Below are positions 9,782-18,344 of a stretch of DNA of 64,000 bases, one piece after another. Location of the stretch: assembly GCF_018614655.1 (NCBI RefSeq), contig NZ_JAGGOG010000014.1, forward strand, positions 124,001-188,000, written 5' to 3'. The notes under the pieces were generated by a model. The model saw nothing but the letters and a program-made list of their open reading frames with translations, was not told the origin of the DNA and did no database searches. The first letter of the stretch is position 1, and each line of letters opens with the position of its first letter. The position numbers and the translations under genes were made by a program. Source of the DNA: Pseudomonas fluorescens. Lineage in GTDB: Bacteria; Pseudomonadota; Gammaproteobacteria; Pseudomonadales; Pseudomonadaceae.

Positions 9782-11977
9782 ATGGAAATCAAGGTCAACT
9801 TTCTCGACAATCTTCGACTTGAAGCCAAGTTCGATGACTTCACAGTGGTGGCCGATCAGCCTATCCGCTACAAGGGCGATGGCTCGGCACCGGGCCCGTT
9901 CGATTACTTTCTGGCTTCATCGGCCCTGTGCGCGGCTTACTTCGTGAAGTTGTACTGCGACACTCGCAATATTCCCACCGAAAACATCCGCCTGTCGCAG
10001 AACAACATTGTTGACCCGGAAAACCGCTACAACCAGATTTTCAAGATTCAGGTCGAATTGCCGGCCGATATTTCCGCCAAGGACCGCCAGGGCATTTTGC
10101 GTTCCATCGACCGTTGCACCGTGAAAAAGGTGGTGCAAACCGGGCCCGAGTTTGTAATTGAAGAAGTGGAAAACCTGGATGCCGATGCCCAGGCGTTGCT
10201 GATGCCGAATCTGGCTTCGGACGCGGGCACCTACATTGCAGGCAAGGACCTGCCGCTGGAACAAACCATCGCCAACATGTCGGCCATTCTGGCGGGCCTG
10301 GGCATGAAGATTGAAATCGCTTCGTGGCGCAATATCGTGCCCAACGTGTGGTCGCTGCACATCCGCGATGCGCACTCGCCCATGTGCTTTACCAATGGCA
10401 AGGGCGCAACCAAGGAAGGCGCACTGGCGTCGGCGTTGGGCGAGTTTATCGAGCGCCTGAACTGTAATTTCTTCTACAACGATCAGTTCTGGGGCGAAGA
10501 GATCGCCAACGCGGCGTTTGTGCATTACCCGAACGAGCGCTGGTTCCAGCCGGGCCCTAAAGATGAGCTGCCGCCGGAAATTCTCGACGAATACTGCCTG
10601 CATATTTACAACCGCGATGGCGAGCTACGTGGCTCCCATCTGTACGACACCAACTCCGGCAATATCGAGCGCGGCATCTGTTCGCTGCCGTATGTGCGCC
10701 AGTCGGATGGCGAGCCAGTGTATTTCCCTTCCAACCTGATCGAAAACCTGTTCCTCAGCAATGGCATGAGCGCTGGCAACACCCTGGCCGAAGCTCAGGT
10801 GCAATGCCTGTCGGAAATCTTCGAGCGCGCGGTGAAACGCGAAATCCTGGAAGGTGAAATGGCACTCCCGGATGTGCCGCAGGAAGTGCTGGCGAAATAC
10901 CCCGGCATCCTGGCGGGCATTCAGGCCTTGGAAGAACAGGGTTTCCCGGTGCTGGTGAAGGATGCATCCCTGGGCGGCGAGTTCCCGGTGATGTGCGTTA
11001 CCTTGATGAACCCACGTACCGGCGGCGTGTTTGCCTCGTTCGGGGCGCACCCCAGCCTCGAAGTCGCCGTGGAGCGCAGCCTGACGGAACTGCTGCAGGG
11101 CCGCAGTTTCGAAGGCCTGAACGATTTACCGCAACCGACCTTTGAAGGCCATGCGGTGACTGAACCGAATAACTTTGTCGAACACTTCATCGACTCCAGC
11201 GGTGTGGTGTCGTGGCGCTTCTTCAGTGCCAAATCCGATTACGAATTTGTCGAGTGGGACTTCTCAGGCCAAGGTGAAAACTCCAATGCCGAAGAAGCCG
11301 CGACCTTGTTCGGCATTCTCGAAAACATGGGCAAAGAAGCGTACATGGCGGTGTATGAACACCTAGGCGCACCCGCCTGCCGCATCCTGGTGCCGGACTA
11401 CTCGGAAATCTATCCGCTGGACGATCTGATCTGGGACAACACCAACAAAGCACTGTTTTTCCGTGAAGACATCTTGAATCTTCACAGCCTGAGCAACGCC
11501 GAGCTCAAAGCACTGGTCAAGCGCCTGGAAGACAGCGAGCTGGACGACTACACCGATATCACCACCTTGATCGGCATCGAATTCGACGACAACACCGCCT
11601 GGGGTCAGTTGACGATCCTGGAGCTGAAACTGCTGATTTATCTCGCCTTGAAGAACGTCGAAGAGGCAAAAGAACGGGTGGAAATGTTCCTGCAGTACAA
11701 CGACAACACGGTGGAACGCGGGTTGTTCTACCAGGCCGTGAACGTGGTGCTGGAAATGCAACTGGACGAAGACCTGGAACTGGCCGACTACGAGGTCAAC
11801 TTCCGCCGGATGTTCGGCAACGAGCGAATGGACGCCGCGATAGGTTCAGTGGACGGCAACGTGCGCTTCTTCGGTTTGACGCCGACGAGCATGAAGCTTG
11901 AAGGACTCGACCGACATCTGCGGCTGATTGATAGCTATAAAAAGCTGCATATGATGCGGGCTAGTGTGGCGGGGTAA
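9782..11977 (+). CDS. OsmC domain / YcaO domain fusion protein
   Basis: A 731-residue protein. Residues 1-~140 are OsmC-like, with two cysteines in the usual setting (ASSALCAAYFVK and DRCTVKKVV). The remainder is a YcaO domain, marked by KGATKEGALASALGEFIERL and EAQVQCLSEIFERAVK, acidic ATP/Mg-binding segments of the family. E. coli YcaO (about 586 residues) lacks the OsmC part. Non-azoline YcaO proteins have been linked to beta-methylthiolation of ribosomal protein S12; YcaO enzymes in general use ATP to activate backbone amides. No peptide substrate or partner is adjacent, so this appears to be the widespread core-genome copy rather than part of the neighbouring cluster. It is monocistronic and ends at a strong terminator. 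Confidence 0.88.
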   Translation: MEIKVNFLDNLRLEAKFDDFTVVADQPIRYKGDGSAPGPFDYFLASSALCAAYFVKLYCDTRNIPTENIRLSQNNIVDPENRYNQIFKIQVELPADISAKDRQGILRSIDRCTVKKVVQTGPEFVIEEVENLDADAQALLMPNLASDAGTYIAGKDLPLEQTIANMSAILAGLGMKIEIASWRNIVPNVWSLHIRDAHSPMCFTNGKGATKEGALASALGEFIERLNCNFFYNDQFWGEEIANAAFVHYPNERWFQPGPKDELPPEILDEYCLHIYNRDGELRGSHLYDTNSGNIERGICSLPYVRQSDGEPVYFPSNLIENLFLSNGMSAGNTLAEAQVQCLSEIFERAVKREILEGEMALPDVPQEVLAKYPGILAGIQALEEQGFPVLVKDASLGGEFPVMCVTLMNPRTGGVFASFGAHPSLEVAVERSLTELLQGRSFEGLNDLPQPTFEGHAVTEPNNFVEHFIDSSGVVSWRFFSAKSDYEFVEWDFSGQGENSNAEEAATLFGILENMGKEAYMAVYEHLGAPACRILVPDYSEIYPLDDLIWDNTNKALFFREDILNLHSLSNAELKALVKRLEDSELDDYTDITTLIGIEFDDNTAWGQLTILELKLLIYLALKNVEEAKERVEMFLQYNDNTVERGLFYQAVNVVLEMQLDEDLELADYEVNFRRMFGNERMDAAIGSVDGNVRFFGLTPTSMKLEGLDRHLRLIDSYKKLHMMRASVAG

Positions 11978-11996
11978 TCCAGTTAATAGCGTTAGC

Positions 11997-12023
11997 AAAA
12001 AAGCACCTAAGGTGCTTTTTTTG
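11997..12023. terminator. Bidirectional terminator after OsmC-YcaO gene
   Basis: AAAAAAGCACCT / AAGGTGCTTTTTTT is a near-perfect palindrome, 20 bases after the YcaO stop, with T runs for both directions. Confidence 0.85.
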
Positions 12024-12234
12024 TTTTTGGTGTCTGTCGAATCGTTTTGGTGACCTGCTGAAACCGATACATCCTCATTTCGTTTAAAAAATCATGTTTG
12101 GTTTGGACTGTTTTCTCCAGAAAAAGATGCCAGTAAGCACCTCCATACAGCCAAGACTTTTCAGCGGTTTCAGTAAGCTTTCTCTGCCAACGCTTTAGGA
12201 CCTTTCCAGCGGTTTCTGTAGTGAGTTTTTGCAC
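12007..12234 (-). CDS. Possible small ORF of unknown function (75 residues)
   Basis: A GTG-initiated frame with no clear ribosome site encodes a basic, aromatic-rich protein that I do not recognise (WLYGGAYWHLFLEK in the middle). Its first part contains an internal near-repeat (LTTETAGK / LTETAEK). It runs into the shared terminator. It fills most of the 337-bp gap between the terminator and the next operon. It could be non-coding. Confidence 0.25.
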   Translation of the reverse strand: MQKLTTETAGKVLKRWQRKLTETAEKSWLYGGAYWHLFLEKTVQTKHDFLNEMRMYRFQQVTKTIRQTPKTKKAP

Positions 12235-12360
12235 GTGTCTTTCTATGCTTTGAACGCGAGCAGCAAGGCACTACCCCATGGGCGCCAATAGACGCCTACC
12301 CCCCATAAGAAGCATCACTTCTACATCGCTCGCAGACCTGAAAACTGACGGAGGTGTGAA

Positions 12361-12675
12361 ATGAACTGCCCAGCAACAATCCAAGCAGCCCGTGAACAGT
12401 TGCTCACTACTGCTCACTCTTTCCACAATTTCGAGTACCGACCCGAAAACAAATACCTCTTGCAGGTGCTTCCCGGAAATCCAGCAATCGAAGCGCTGAA
12501 CTCATCCAGCTGTCTTTTGGCTTCAGTCACCAGTTTTCTTGACCGTCTGATCGATGGCGATACGGACGCCAATGAAATTTACGCAGTCCGATTTATGGTC
12601 GAAGCCACGAAAGCCTTAATAGATTCGACAACCAAGAGCGTCGAGTTCGGCAATCTCCATGGCGGTGCTCAATGA
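12361..12675 (+). CDS. Small helical protein, DUF3077-like, first of five overlapping genes
   Basis: 104 residues. The segment LLQVLPGNPAIEALNSSSCLLASV followed by a hydrophilic linker and a helix (VRFMVEATKALIDS) resembles the DUF3077 pattern common in pseudomonads (roughly LFxVxxGxPxxxALxxASxLL then a second helix). The function of that family is unknown to me. GGAGGTGTGAA before the ATG is an excellent ribosome site, so this should set translation for the whole run. The stop overlaps the next start in an ATGA. The operon lies just outside the left end of the tRNA-Asn island. No signal peptide or membrane segment is visible. Confidence 0.75.
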   Translation: MNCPATIQAAREQLLTTAHSFHNFEYRPENKYLLQVLPGNPAIEALNSSSCLLASVTSFLDRLIDGDTDANEIYAVRFMVEATKALIDSTTKSVEFGNLHGGAQ

Positions 12676-13019
12676 TCCGCATGCCCAAAGCCGAACGGCT
12701 TATGTATGTCGCCCAAGGCTTGAATGCCCTCACTGAGGTACTGATCAGCGACTTGATCCTCGAAGACAGTTCACAGGCGCCTGGCGCTATCCGCAACGGA
12801 CACCTGGAGGGTTATCTACGCGCCATGCAGTGCCTCGGCCTTGAGCTGGAGGACGCTGTCACGGATGCCTGGGAGAACGCGGACAACCCCACCTACATAT
12901 GCGAAGCGGACCATAAGCGGGCCAAGGAGGAGGCTTTGGGGATATCTGCCACCGTTTCGGTCCTCACTTGGGGGCATGAGCCGGTCACCTGGCGAACGGT
13001 TCAGGAGCCAGACCAATGA
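12672..13019 (+). CDS. Small hypothetical protein, second gene of the five-gene run
   Basis: 115 residues, mostly helical and acidic. It contains LMYVAQGLNALTEVLISDLI, then GHLEGYLRAMQCLGLELEDAVTDAW and a basic turn (DHKRAKEEA). I do not recognise the family. It starts in the ATGA that ends the first gene and ends in an ATGA that starts the third, so translation is probably coupled in both directions. There is no transmembrane segment or secretion signal. The arrangement suggests fixed stoichiometry with its neighbours, but no function can be read from the sequence. Confidence 0.75.
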   Translation: MIRMPKAERLMYVAQGLNALTEVLISDLILEDSSQAPGAIRNGHLEGYLRAMQCLGLELEDAVTDAWENADNPTYICEADHKRAKEEALGISATVSVLTWGHEPVTWRTVQEPDQ

Positions 13020-13285
13020 ATAGCCCACTCAACAAAATCATCTCAATTACCGAAGAGTCTCTGAGCGCGCTGGAGTATGCACACCTGGCGCTCAAGTCTG
13101 CCGAAGCCACTTTCAAAGTGCTGAAGGGGTTCGTTGACGAGCATTCAGACACTTTTCATATGGCCCGGATGGGCGAACTGTTCTGCATGGACCAAGCTGG
13201 GGGCATTGATTGCATGCGCGAGGATTATGATCGTCAGTTCGTAGAGGTACTTTGCGCAGGCCGAAATGGAGACGTTCATTCATGA
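13016..13285 (+). CDS. Small hypothetical protein, third gene of the five-gene run
   Basis: 89 residues with a long amphipathic N-terminal helix (SITEESLSALEYAHLALKSA) followed by a more polar C-terminal half containing two Cys (LFCMDQAGGIDCM). I do not recognise the family. ATGA overlaps on both sides (13016-13019 and 13282-13285) tie it to genes two and four. The cytoplasmic helical character resembles its neighbours. Base composition is slightly less GC-rich than the flanking core genes. Confidence 0.75.
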   Translation: MNSPLNKIISITEESLSALEYAHLALKSAEATFKVLKGFVDEHSDTFHMARMGELFCMDQAGGIDCMREDYDRQFVEVLCAGRNGDVHS

Positions 13286-13506
13286 GCCGAGCAGCAACGC
13301 TTCCGGATCGCCTGGAGTGCCAACTAATAACCATCAATGAACTGGCCAAGGTGCTTACGAACAACACCGCACATAAAGGATGCGCCGATCCCGCACAAAT
13401 CGACCTCTTGGGCGAGGATGCCATTTACTCGGCAATCACATTCCTCAGCGAAATGGCTCACAACGATCTCTGTGATTTGTTGAATGCCCTGGAGGGGGTC
13501 CCATGA
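13282..13506 (+). CDS. Small hypothetical protein, fourth gene of the five-gene run
   Basis: 74 residues starting MSRAATLPDRLECQLITINE. The C-terminal helix LLGEDAIYSAITFLSEMAHNDL recalls the last helix of DUF3077-type proteins (xxxAxxYLSEMAxxL), which suggests the run contains diverged relatives. The start chosen is the ATGA overlap with gene three; an upstream in-frame start at 13252 would lengthen the overlap without a better ribosome site. It ends in another ATGA. Function unknown. Confidence 0.72.
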   Translation: MSRAATLPDRLECQLITINELAKVLTNNTAHKGCADPAQIDLLGEDAIYSAITFLSEMAHNDLCDLLNALEGVP

Positions 13507-13829
13507 AAACGCTATCAATCAACGCGCTCCTTCCCGTCATGTTGCAAGAGTTCTCAGCGCTAGCCGTTAACCCCAAGGCGGTACCTACCGAAGAACAGAT
13601 CGTCAGGCTTACAACCCTCAAAATGGGCGCCGCGAACTCTGCGCTTGCCGCTGAATTGGGAATCAGTGCCATAGGCGCGGCGATTGGTATCTGTGCTGAT
13701 GAACTGGGTGAGTTGCACATAGGCAACCTCGGCTGGCTCCTGGAAATGTTGGGGGACTTATCCGGCAGCGCACGACACATTGAGCATGAGGCAATCCACT
13801 ACCTGCGAATGGCGAAAGCCGACCAATAG
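13503..13829 (+). CDS. Small hypothetical protein, last gene of the five-gene run
   Basis: 108 residues, strongly helical. It has a Gly/Ala-rich central segment (AELGISAIGAAIGICADELGEL) and the C-terminal helix SARHIEHEAIHYLRMAKADQ. I do not recognise the family. It begins in an ATGA with gene four and ends the run; the tRNA-Asn terminator and left attachment site follow about 100 bases later. The central segment is hydrophobic enough to pack in a helical bundle but is too interrupted by charged residues for a confident membrane helix. Confidence 0.75.
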   Translation: MKTLSINALLPVMLQEFSALAVNPKAVPTEEQIVRLTTLKMGAANSALAAELGISAIGAAIGICADELGELHIGNLGWLLEMLGDLSGSARHIEHEAIHYLRMAKADQ

Positions 13830-13930
13830 GCAGAGGAGCCTTATCCAGTTAAGTGATGGCGTGGCTCTGGCCTTCACAACCTCATGCCAATCACGCTGTG
13901 TGCCTGGATGGCTGAGGTCAAATCCAAAGC

Positions 13931-13961
13931 AAAAAAAAGCCTGCATCTCTGCAGGCTTTTT
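13931..13961 (-). terminator. Original tRNA-Asn terminator, separated from its tRNA by the island
   Basis: AAAAAAAAGCCTGC / GCAGGCTTTTT forms a strong symmetrical stem. Read leftwards it follows the truncated tRNA 3' end at 13967 by a few bases, where a tRNA terminator would sit before integration. It may also stop the five-gene operon from the left. Confidence 0.7.
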
Positions 13962-13966
13962 CACTA

Positions 13967-13991
13967 TCTGGCTCCACGACCTGGACTCGAA
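13967..13991. repeat. Left attachment repeat (tRNA-Asn 3'-end copy)
   Basis: 25 bp identical to 27423-27447, comprising the last 23 nt of tRNA-Asn plus two flanking bases. The sequence after it (tagacaaat) no longer matches the tRNA. It marks the distal boundary of the integrated element. Confidence 0.9.
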
Positions 13992-14189
13992 TAGACAAAT
14001 AAGTACCTGTTTTATAAAAACATTGTTCTGACCTCAAAAATATTTATCCCTACTATTATCCTAATTAAGCCCGGATTTTATACAAACTCTTTGGATCCCC
14101 ATGAGCACGGCAATCCGAACTGGTGAGTTGTGACAGGAAACCAATCGGCCAGAAGAACAGTTGAGATTTACCCCCATAAGAACAATTGT

Positions 14190-14431
14190 TCAATTTGTGC
14201 TCGGTTTCAGCATCGACGGACATGGCGACTGGGTCAGGACCACTCCGCGGGTTCCCTTCGACCACAATGCTGAGCTGAAAATGCCGCTGCCATAGTGTAT
14301 GGCCCCGACGAGTGACGAAGCAGAACCCGCTCTGTGGGGAAAGAAGGCCAACGTGCCCGCCACGGAATTGGCGACGATAAGCCCATTCATGGATATGTAG
14401 AAAAATATGGGGATGACCAAGCCCCAAATTT
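14190..14431 (-). pseudogene. Truncated Bcr/CflA-type MFS transporter fragment
   Basis: The reverse strand encodes IPIFFYISMNGLIVANSVAG followed by FPHRAGSASSLVGA, which matches the conserved late part of Bcr/CflA drug-resistance transporters (xMGLIxPNxxAxALxPFPHxAGSASALLG). Upstream coding is replaced exactly where the 149-bp repeat begins, and the downstream frame appears shifted after SGIFSSAL. Both the N-terminal two thirds and an intact C-terminus are missing. It is a decayed remnant, probably cut by the insertion that left the repeat. Confidence 0.65.
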
Positions 14432-14580
14432 TTGGCGTTGATGTCGAATCGACCCAATGGCCGATGCCACACTGACCTAACCCCAATCGGCAAAAATCCA
14501 GCACTGATAATGGTTCACAAGGTAGGAGCCTGGGTCAGTAAAATTTCGGTAACTGGGTCAATCCTGCGCTGGCGATAACA
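14432..14580. repeat. 149-bp direct repeat, left copy (insertion-sequence-end-like)
   Basis: About 134 of 149 positions match 24842-24990, and the last ~73 bp are identical. It contains spaced CTGGGTCA/GACCCA(A/G) elements reminiscent of IS21-family ends (inference). A shorter relative (ggcgccaacaccgaagtgac and following bases) occurs at about 14714-14738, just before the tolC stop. No transposase is nearby. Confidence 0.75.
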
Positions 14581-14746
14581 TCGCTTCCAGCAACCCCGAC
14601 GTTGCGATTGCGATTTCAACCCAGTGAAGGTCAGTTTCATTCCGCAAGGTGTATTGCACAGACGCTTACCTCTTGCTGGCAATCCCCTCTTTGATGCGTG
14701 CGACTCGTTGTGGGCGCCAACACCGAAGTGACCCAGGCAGCGAGCA

Positions 14747-16162
14747 TTACAACGCCCAGAATCCCAGTCGACCAAGGCTGGCCGCCAGCCTGAGGCGTGA
14801 TGTCTGCCAGCGGCTGAGGGTTTGAATATGCTCTTGCTCAGCACCGGAATACGCGGTCAAGGCATTGAGCAACTCGATCATGCTGCCCACCCCTGAGTGA
14901 TAACGGCCCTGGACAACCTCCAGCGACTGGCGCGATTGATCGACCAACTCGCTGGTGCGCTGCAGACTTTGGGTCTCAACATTCAACGTCTGGTAGCTGG
15001 CCCACAGGTCTAGCGCGACCTCTTGCTCGACCTCAGCCAGTTCTGCTCGGCCCGCGTCTACACGGGCTTGTGCTTGGCGGATCTGGTAGGTCCGGCCAAA
15101 ACCGTCAAAGATCGGGATGCTCAACTGCAAACCAATACTGCGGTCCCGCTCACGCTCATCGCCATTGAATATCTTCGATTGCTGGCTACGGGCGTACGTC
15201 AGGTCGGCGGTCAGTGCCAGGCTCGGAAGGTTGGCAGCGCGTCGCTCATCAACGGCCGCCTGAGCGGCTCTGAGCCTAGCGTGTGCGGCGAGTACTGCCG
15301 GGTGATCCTGACGCGCCTGGGTCAACAACTCATCGACCGCCTGCAGGAACTGAGTGTCCGGCAGTGGAGTGAGGTCACCCGCCAACTTCAGAGGCGTTTG
15401 GGGTGATAGCCCCATGCGCAAGGCAATCACGCCCAAGGCGTTATGCAATGCTCCACGGTCGCGGATCTGGCGCAAATTAGCCTGGGAAAACGCTGTTTGC
15501 GCCTGCAAGCGATCAGAAAGTGCAGCCGCACCGGCTTTGTATTTGGCATCCGCTGCTTCCAGATTGCGAGCCGCCAATTCGGTGATCTGCACCGAGGCGG
15601 CCAAGCTGCGCTGAGCTGACAAGGCATCGTAATAAGCCTGCGCTGCCTCAACAAAAGTACGCTGCAACATGGCGTCCTGGGTAGCGTTGGCAGCCACCAG
15701 CAACTGGCGGGCATTGCGCAAGGCGGCCCCGCGTCGACCGAAGTCCACCAACACCCAACTGAGCTCAAGACTGGCGCTGTTGCGCCGCCGGTGCCCTTCA
15801 CCAGAACGCAAGGCCGGCTCATCGTAGTCAACCCGACCATTGCCGCGACTACTGCTAACCCGCCCATCCAGGCGCGGCAGATACGCCGACTGGCTGAGCC
15901 CAACCTGGGCAGCCTGAGCCTTGGCGTTGGCCCAACTGAGACGCGTCTGTGGGTCGTGGCACAGAATCCGTTCGACCACTTGCATTAACGGTAAACGTTC
16001 AGGTAACTGGCCAAAACTACACGACAGCTCGCCACGTGCATCGTCATACACCGCTTGCCGGGAAACGTTGCGTGCAGTGTCAAAAACGTCTGGCTCAAAG
16101 GCCCATGCAGAACGTGAACAACACAGCAAAACCATCATCAAAACCGAGGATAATCGCTTCAT
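14747..16162 (-). CDS. TolC-family outer membrane efflux/secretion protein
   Basis: 471 residues with an N-terminal signal peptide (KRLSSVLMMVLLCCSRSAWA). The two-fold TolC repeat is visible: long coiled-coil helices such as LSWANAKAQAAQVGLSQSAY, AAQAYYDALSAQRSLAAS and a second set starting LLTQARQDHPAVLAAHARL. The length fits TolC/TprF-type channels. It would form the outer membrane duct of a type I secretion system. Its start overlaps the exporter stop in an ATGA (16159-16162), so it is the last gene of the leftward island operon. Dedicated TolC genes are typical for self-contained type I systems on mobile DNA. Confidence 0.92.
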   Translation of the reverse strand: MKRLSSVLMMVLLCCSRSAWAFEPDVFDTARNVSRQAVYDDARGELSCSFGQLPERLPLMQVVERILCHDPQTRLSWANAKAQAAQVGLSQSAYLPRLDGRVSSSRGNGRVDYDEPALRSGEGHRRRNSASLELSWVLVDFGRRGAALRNARQLLVAANATQDAMLQRTFVEAAQAYYDALSAQRSLAASVQITELAARNLEAADAKYKAGAAALSDRLQAQTAFSQANLRQIRDRGALHNALGVIALRMGLSPQTPLKLAGDLTPLPDTQFLQAVDELLTQARQDHPAVLAAHARLRAAQAAVDERRAANLPSLALTADLTYARSQQSKIFNGDERERDRSIGLQLSIPIFDGFGRTYQIRQAQARVDAGRAELAEVEQEVALDLWASYQTLNVETQSLQRTSELVDQSRQSLEVVQGRYHSGVGSMIELLNALTAYSGAEQEHIQTLSRWQTSRLRLAASLGRLGFWAL

Positions 16163-18333
16163 ACCTGACCCTGTTTCATCTCTGGCGAAGTGTTCGCGGT
16201 ATGTGCGCTATTCGTTGGTCCGTCAGCATCGTCATGCATCACCCTACCGGCCAGAATCCGGATGACACGGTCCGCAGACGCAATGGTTTCAGGGCGGTGG
16301 GCAACCATGATGCGCGTAATTCGCAACCCCTGAATGGCCTGATTCACGCGCTGTTCACACGCGACATCCAAGTGACTAGTGGCCTCGTCCAGGAAGAGTA
16401 TTCGCGGTTTCTTATACAGTGCCCTGGCCAGCAGCACGCGCTGCTTTTGCCCCCCGGAGAGCACCGTGCCCATGTCTCCCACCAAAGTGTTGTAACCCAT
16501 CGGCATGGCTTGGATATCACTGTGAATAGACGCGATCCGGGCACATTCGATCAACCAGGACTGATCCACGTTGAGGTCGAAGAAACTGATGTTATCGCGC
16601 AAAGATCCCGCAAACAGCACATCGTCCTGAGTCACAGTACCTACCAGTTGCCGCAAACCATCCAGGCCCAGTTGCGCCATTTCGATACCGGCGATACGAA
16701 TCTGCCCCCGAGTGGCCGGCAGGATACCGAGCATGACGTTCATCAGCGTGCTTTTGCCGCAACCGGACGGACCAACGATAGCCACCGACTCACCCGCAGC
16801 AATGTGCAGGTCGAGGTTGTCCAGCACCCAGGGCTCCTGCTCGGCATAGCGGTAGTGCAGTCCCTGGATTTCAATGCTCGCATCACAATCTATGAGTGTC
16901 TGCAGGTCGACACTGGAAACGGTTGTTTCCGGTGGGTGCAGAACAATATCTGCCAGCCGTTCGCCCTGCAGTTGCAACATACGCAGCTCGAAAAACTTGT
17001 CTATCAAGTTACCTACTCGGGTATCAAACTGCGTTTTATAGGCGATAAACGCGATCAACAGCCCGACGCTGAACTGGCCATCCATCACCATGCTTGCGCC
17101 AAACCAGATCACCAACAGGCTCTCAATGCCAAACAGCAACCCATTTAATTGTTGATAGAGCAACCGCAGCTTTTGCGTGCGCAATCCAGCGTTGATCTGC
17201 TCCACCAACAAGCCAAGCCAGGCTGAACGACGCTCTTCCTGGCGCTGAAACAGTTTCAAGGGGCGAATGCCACGCACTGTTTCCAGAAAATGGCTTTGCT
17301 GGCGTGCGGCATGGATGATTTGCTCTTCGGTCGCATTGCGCAGCGGTCGATACCAAAGGCAGCGTCCAACGGCATACAGCAGCATAGTGGCGATCGCGAT
17401 AGCGGCCAGGGCTGGACTGTAGAGCAGCATCATTGCAAGGGTCGCGACGGACATAAGACCGTCGAGAATCGCCGATAGGAACGCCGCCGTCAGCGTTTGC
17501 TGAATAGTGTCTACGGCGCCGAAACGCGACACCACATCTCCCAAGTAGCGCTTCTCAAAGTATTGGCTGGGCAACCGTAACAAGTGGCTGAAGACATTCG
17601 CACGCCACTGCACGGAAAGCAGCGTACTCAAATGCATCATGACCCAGGCACGCACGCCGCTGACCGCTTGTTGCATCAACAATAACAAGGTAAAGCCCAG
17701 TACCAATGTACTGAGCAGATCGTGGTCGGCGCTGATAATGACGTTGTCGATCGTCCACTGAAGCAAGAACGGGGTGATCAGGGAAAAGACCTCGAGCGTC
17801 AGTGCCAGCAGCAGTACTTGCACCAACGAGCGGTACAACCCGCTAATGCGCCCCATCATGTTCAGGAGTTTGATTCTTGGTTTGTCTTCTTGCAGCTCGA
17901 AACCGCTGTCCGGCCACAGTTCCAGTGCGACGCCGGTGAAGCTTTGAGATAAACCTTCATAATTGATCCGGCGCAACCCACGCGCAGGATCATGTACAAC
18001 CACGCCTTGCCGATCGACGGACTTGAGTACGACAAAGTGATTGAAGTTCCAGTGCAGGATACAAGGCAGCTTGAGCTGGCCGAGGCCGTCCACATCCAAC
18101 GTGACAGCACGAGCCCCCAGTTGCAGTTGCTGAGCACTATTGATCAGTTGTTTGAGGGCAATACCTTTGAGGGAGACGCTGCAACGGCGGCGCAAATCCA
18201 GCATATCGACCCGATGCCCGTGGTATCCAGCAATCATCGCCAGGCAAGCCAGGCCGCATTCAGTCGCTTCGGTCTGCAATACCACGGGCAGACGACGCCC
18301 GGGACGCAAGGCTATGGCGTCAAGAAAAGTCAT
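16159..18333 (-). CDS. Peptidase-containing ABC exporter (C39 PCAT, CvaB-like)
   Basis: 724 residues. An N-terminal C39 peptidase domain carries the oxyanion Gln20, catalytic Cys26 (QTEATECGLACL), His99 (HWNFNHFVVL) and Asp115 (VHDPARG), so it should cleave double-glycine leaders. A six-helix membrane domain follows at ~165-450, then an ATPase with GPSGCGKST (Walker A), LSGGQKQR (signature) and ILFLDEATSHLD (Walker B). It couples leader removal with export through HlyD and TolC partners. Start 18333 was chosen: it lies 11 bp after the HlyD gene and the N-terminus then matches the family; a longer frame overlaps hlyD. The substrate is presumably the double-glycine peptide in the same operon. 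Confidence 0.95.
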   Translation of the reverse strand: MTFLDAIALRPGRRLPVVLQTEATECGLACLAMIAGYHGHRVDMLDLRRRCSVSLKGIALKQLINSAQQLQLGARAVTLDVDGLGQLKLPCILHWNFNHFVVLKSVDRQGVVVHDPARGLRRINYEGLSQSFTGVALELWPDSGFELQEDKPRIKLLNMMGRISGLYRSLVQVLLLALTLEVFSLITPFLLQWTIDNVIISADHDLLSTLVLGFTLLLLMQQAVSGVRAWVMMHLSTLLSVQWRANVFSHLLRLPSQYFEKRYLGDVVSRFGAVDTIQQTLTAAFLSAILDGLMSVATLAMMLLYSPALAAIAIATMLLYAVGRCLWYRPLRNATEEQIIHAARQQSHFLETVRGIRPLKLFQRQEERRSAWLGLLVEQINAGLRTQKLRLLYQQLNGLLFGIESLLVIWFGASMVMDGQFSVGLLIAFIAYKTQFDTRVGNLIDKFFELRMLQLQGERLADIVLHPPETTVSSVDLQTLIDCDASIEIQGLHYRYAEQEPWVLDNLDLHIAAGESVAIVGPSGCGKSTLMNVMLGILPATRGQIRIAGIEMAQLGLDGLRQLVGTVTQDDVLFAGSLRDNISFFDLNVDQSWLIECARIASIHSDIQAMPMGYNTLVGDMGTVLSGGQKQRVLLARALYKKPRILFLDEATSHLDVACEQRVNQAIQGLRITRIMVAHRPETIASADRVIRILAGRVMHDDADGPTNSAHTANTSPEMKQGQV

Positions 18334-18344
18334 GGGAGGGGTTC

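Noticed and set aside
9782..11977. YcaO gene as a thiazole/oxazole-peptide modification enzyme of a RiPP cluster
   Set aside because: The OsmC-YcaO fusion is a common stand-alone gene in pseudomonads; no partner E1-like/dehydrogenase gene or precursor is adjacent, and it lies outside the island.
14515..14844. 109-residue minus-strand frame over the repeat and tolC end
   Set aside because: It overlaps the tolC 3' end and the IS-like repeat and has no recognisable protein features.
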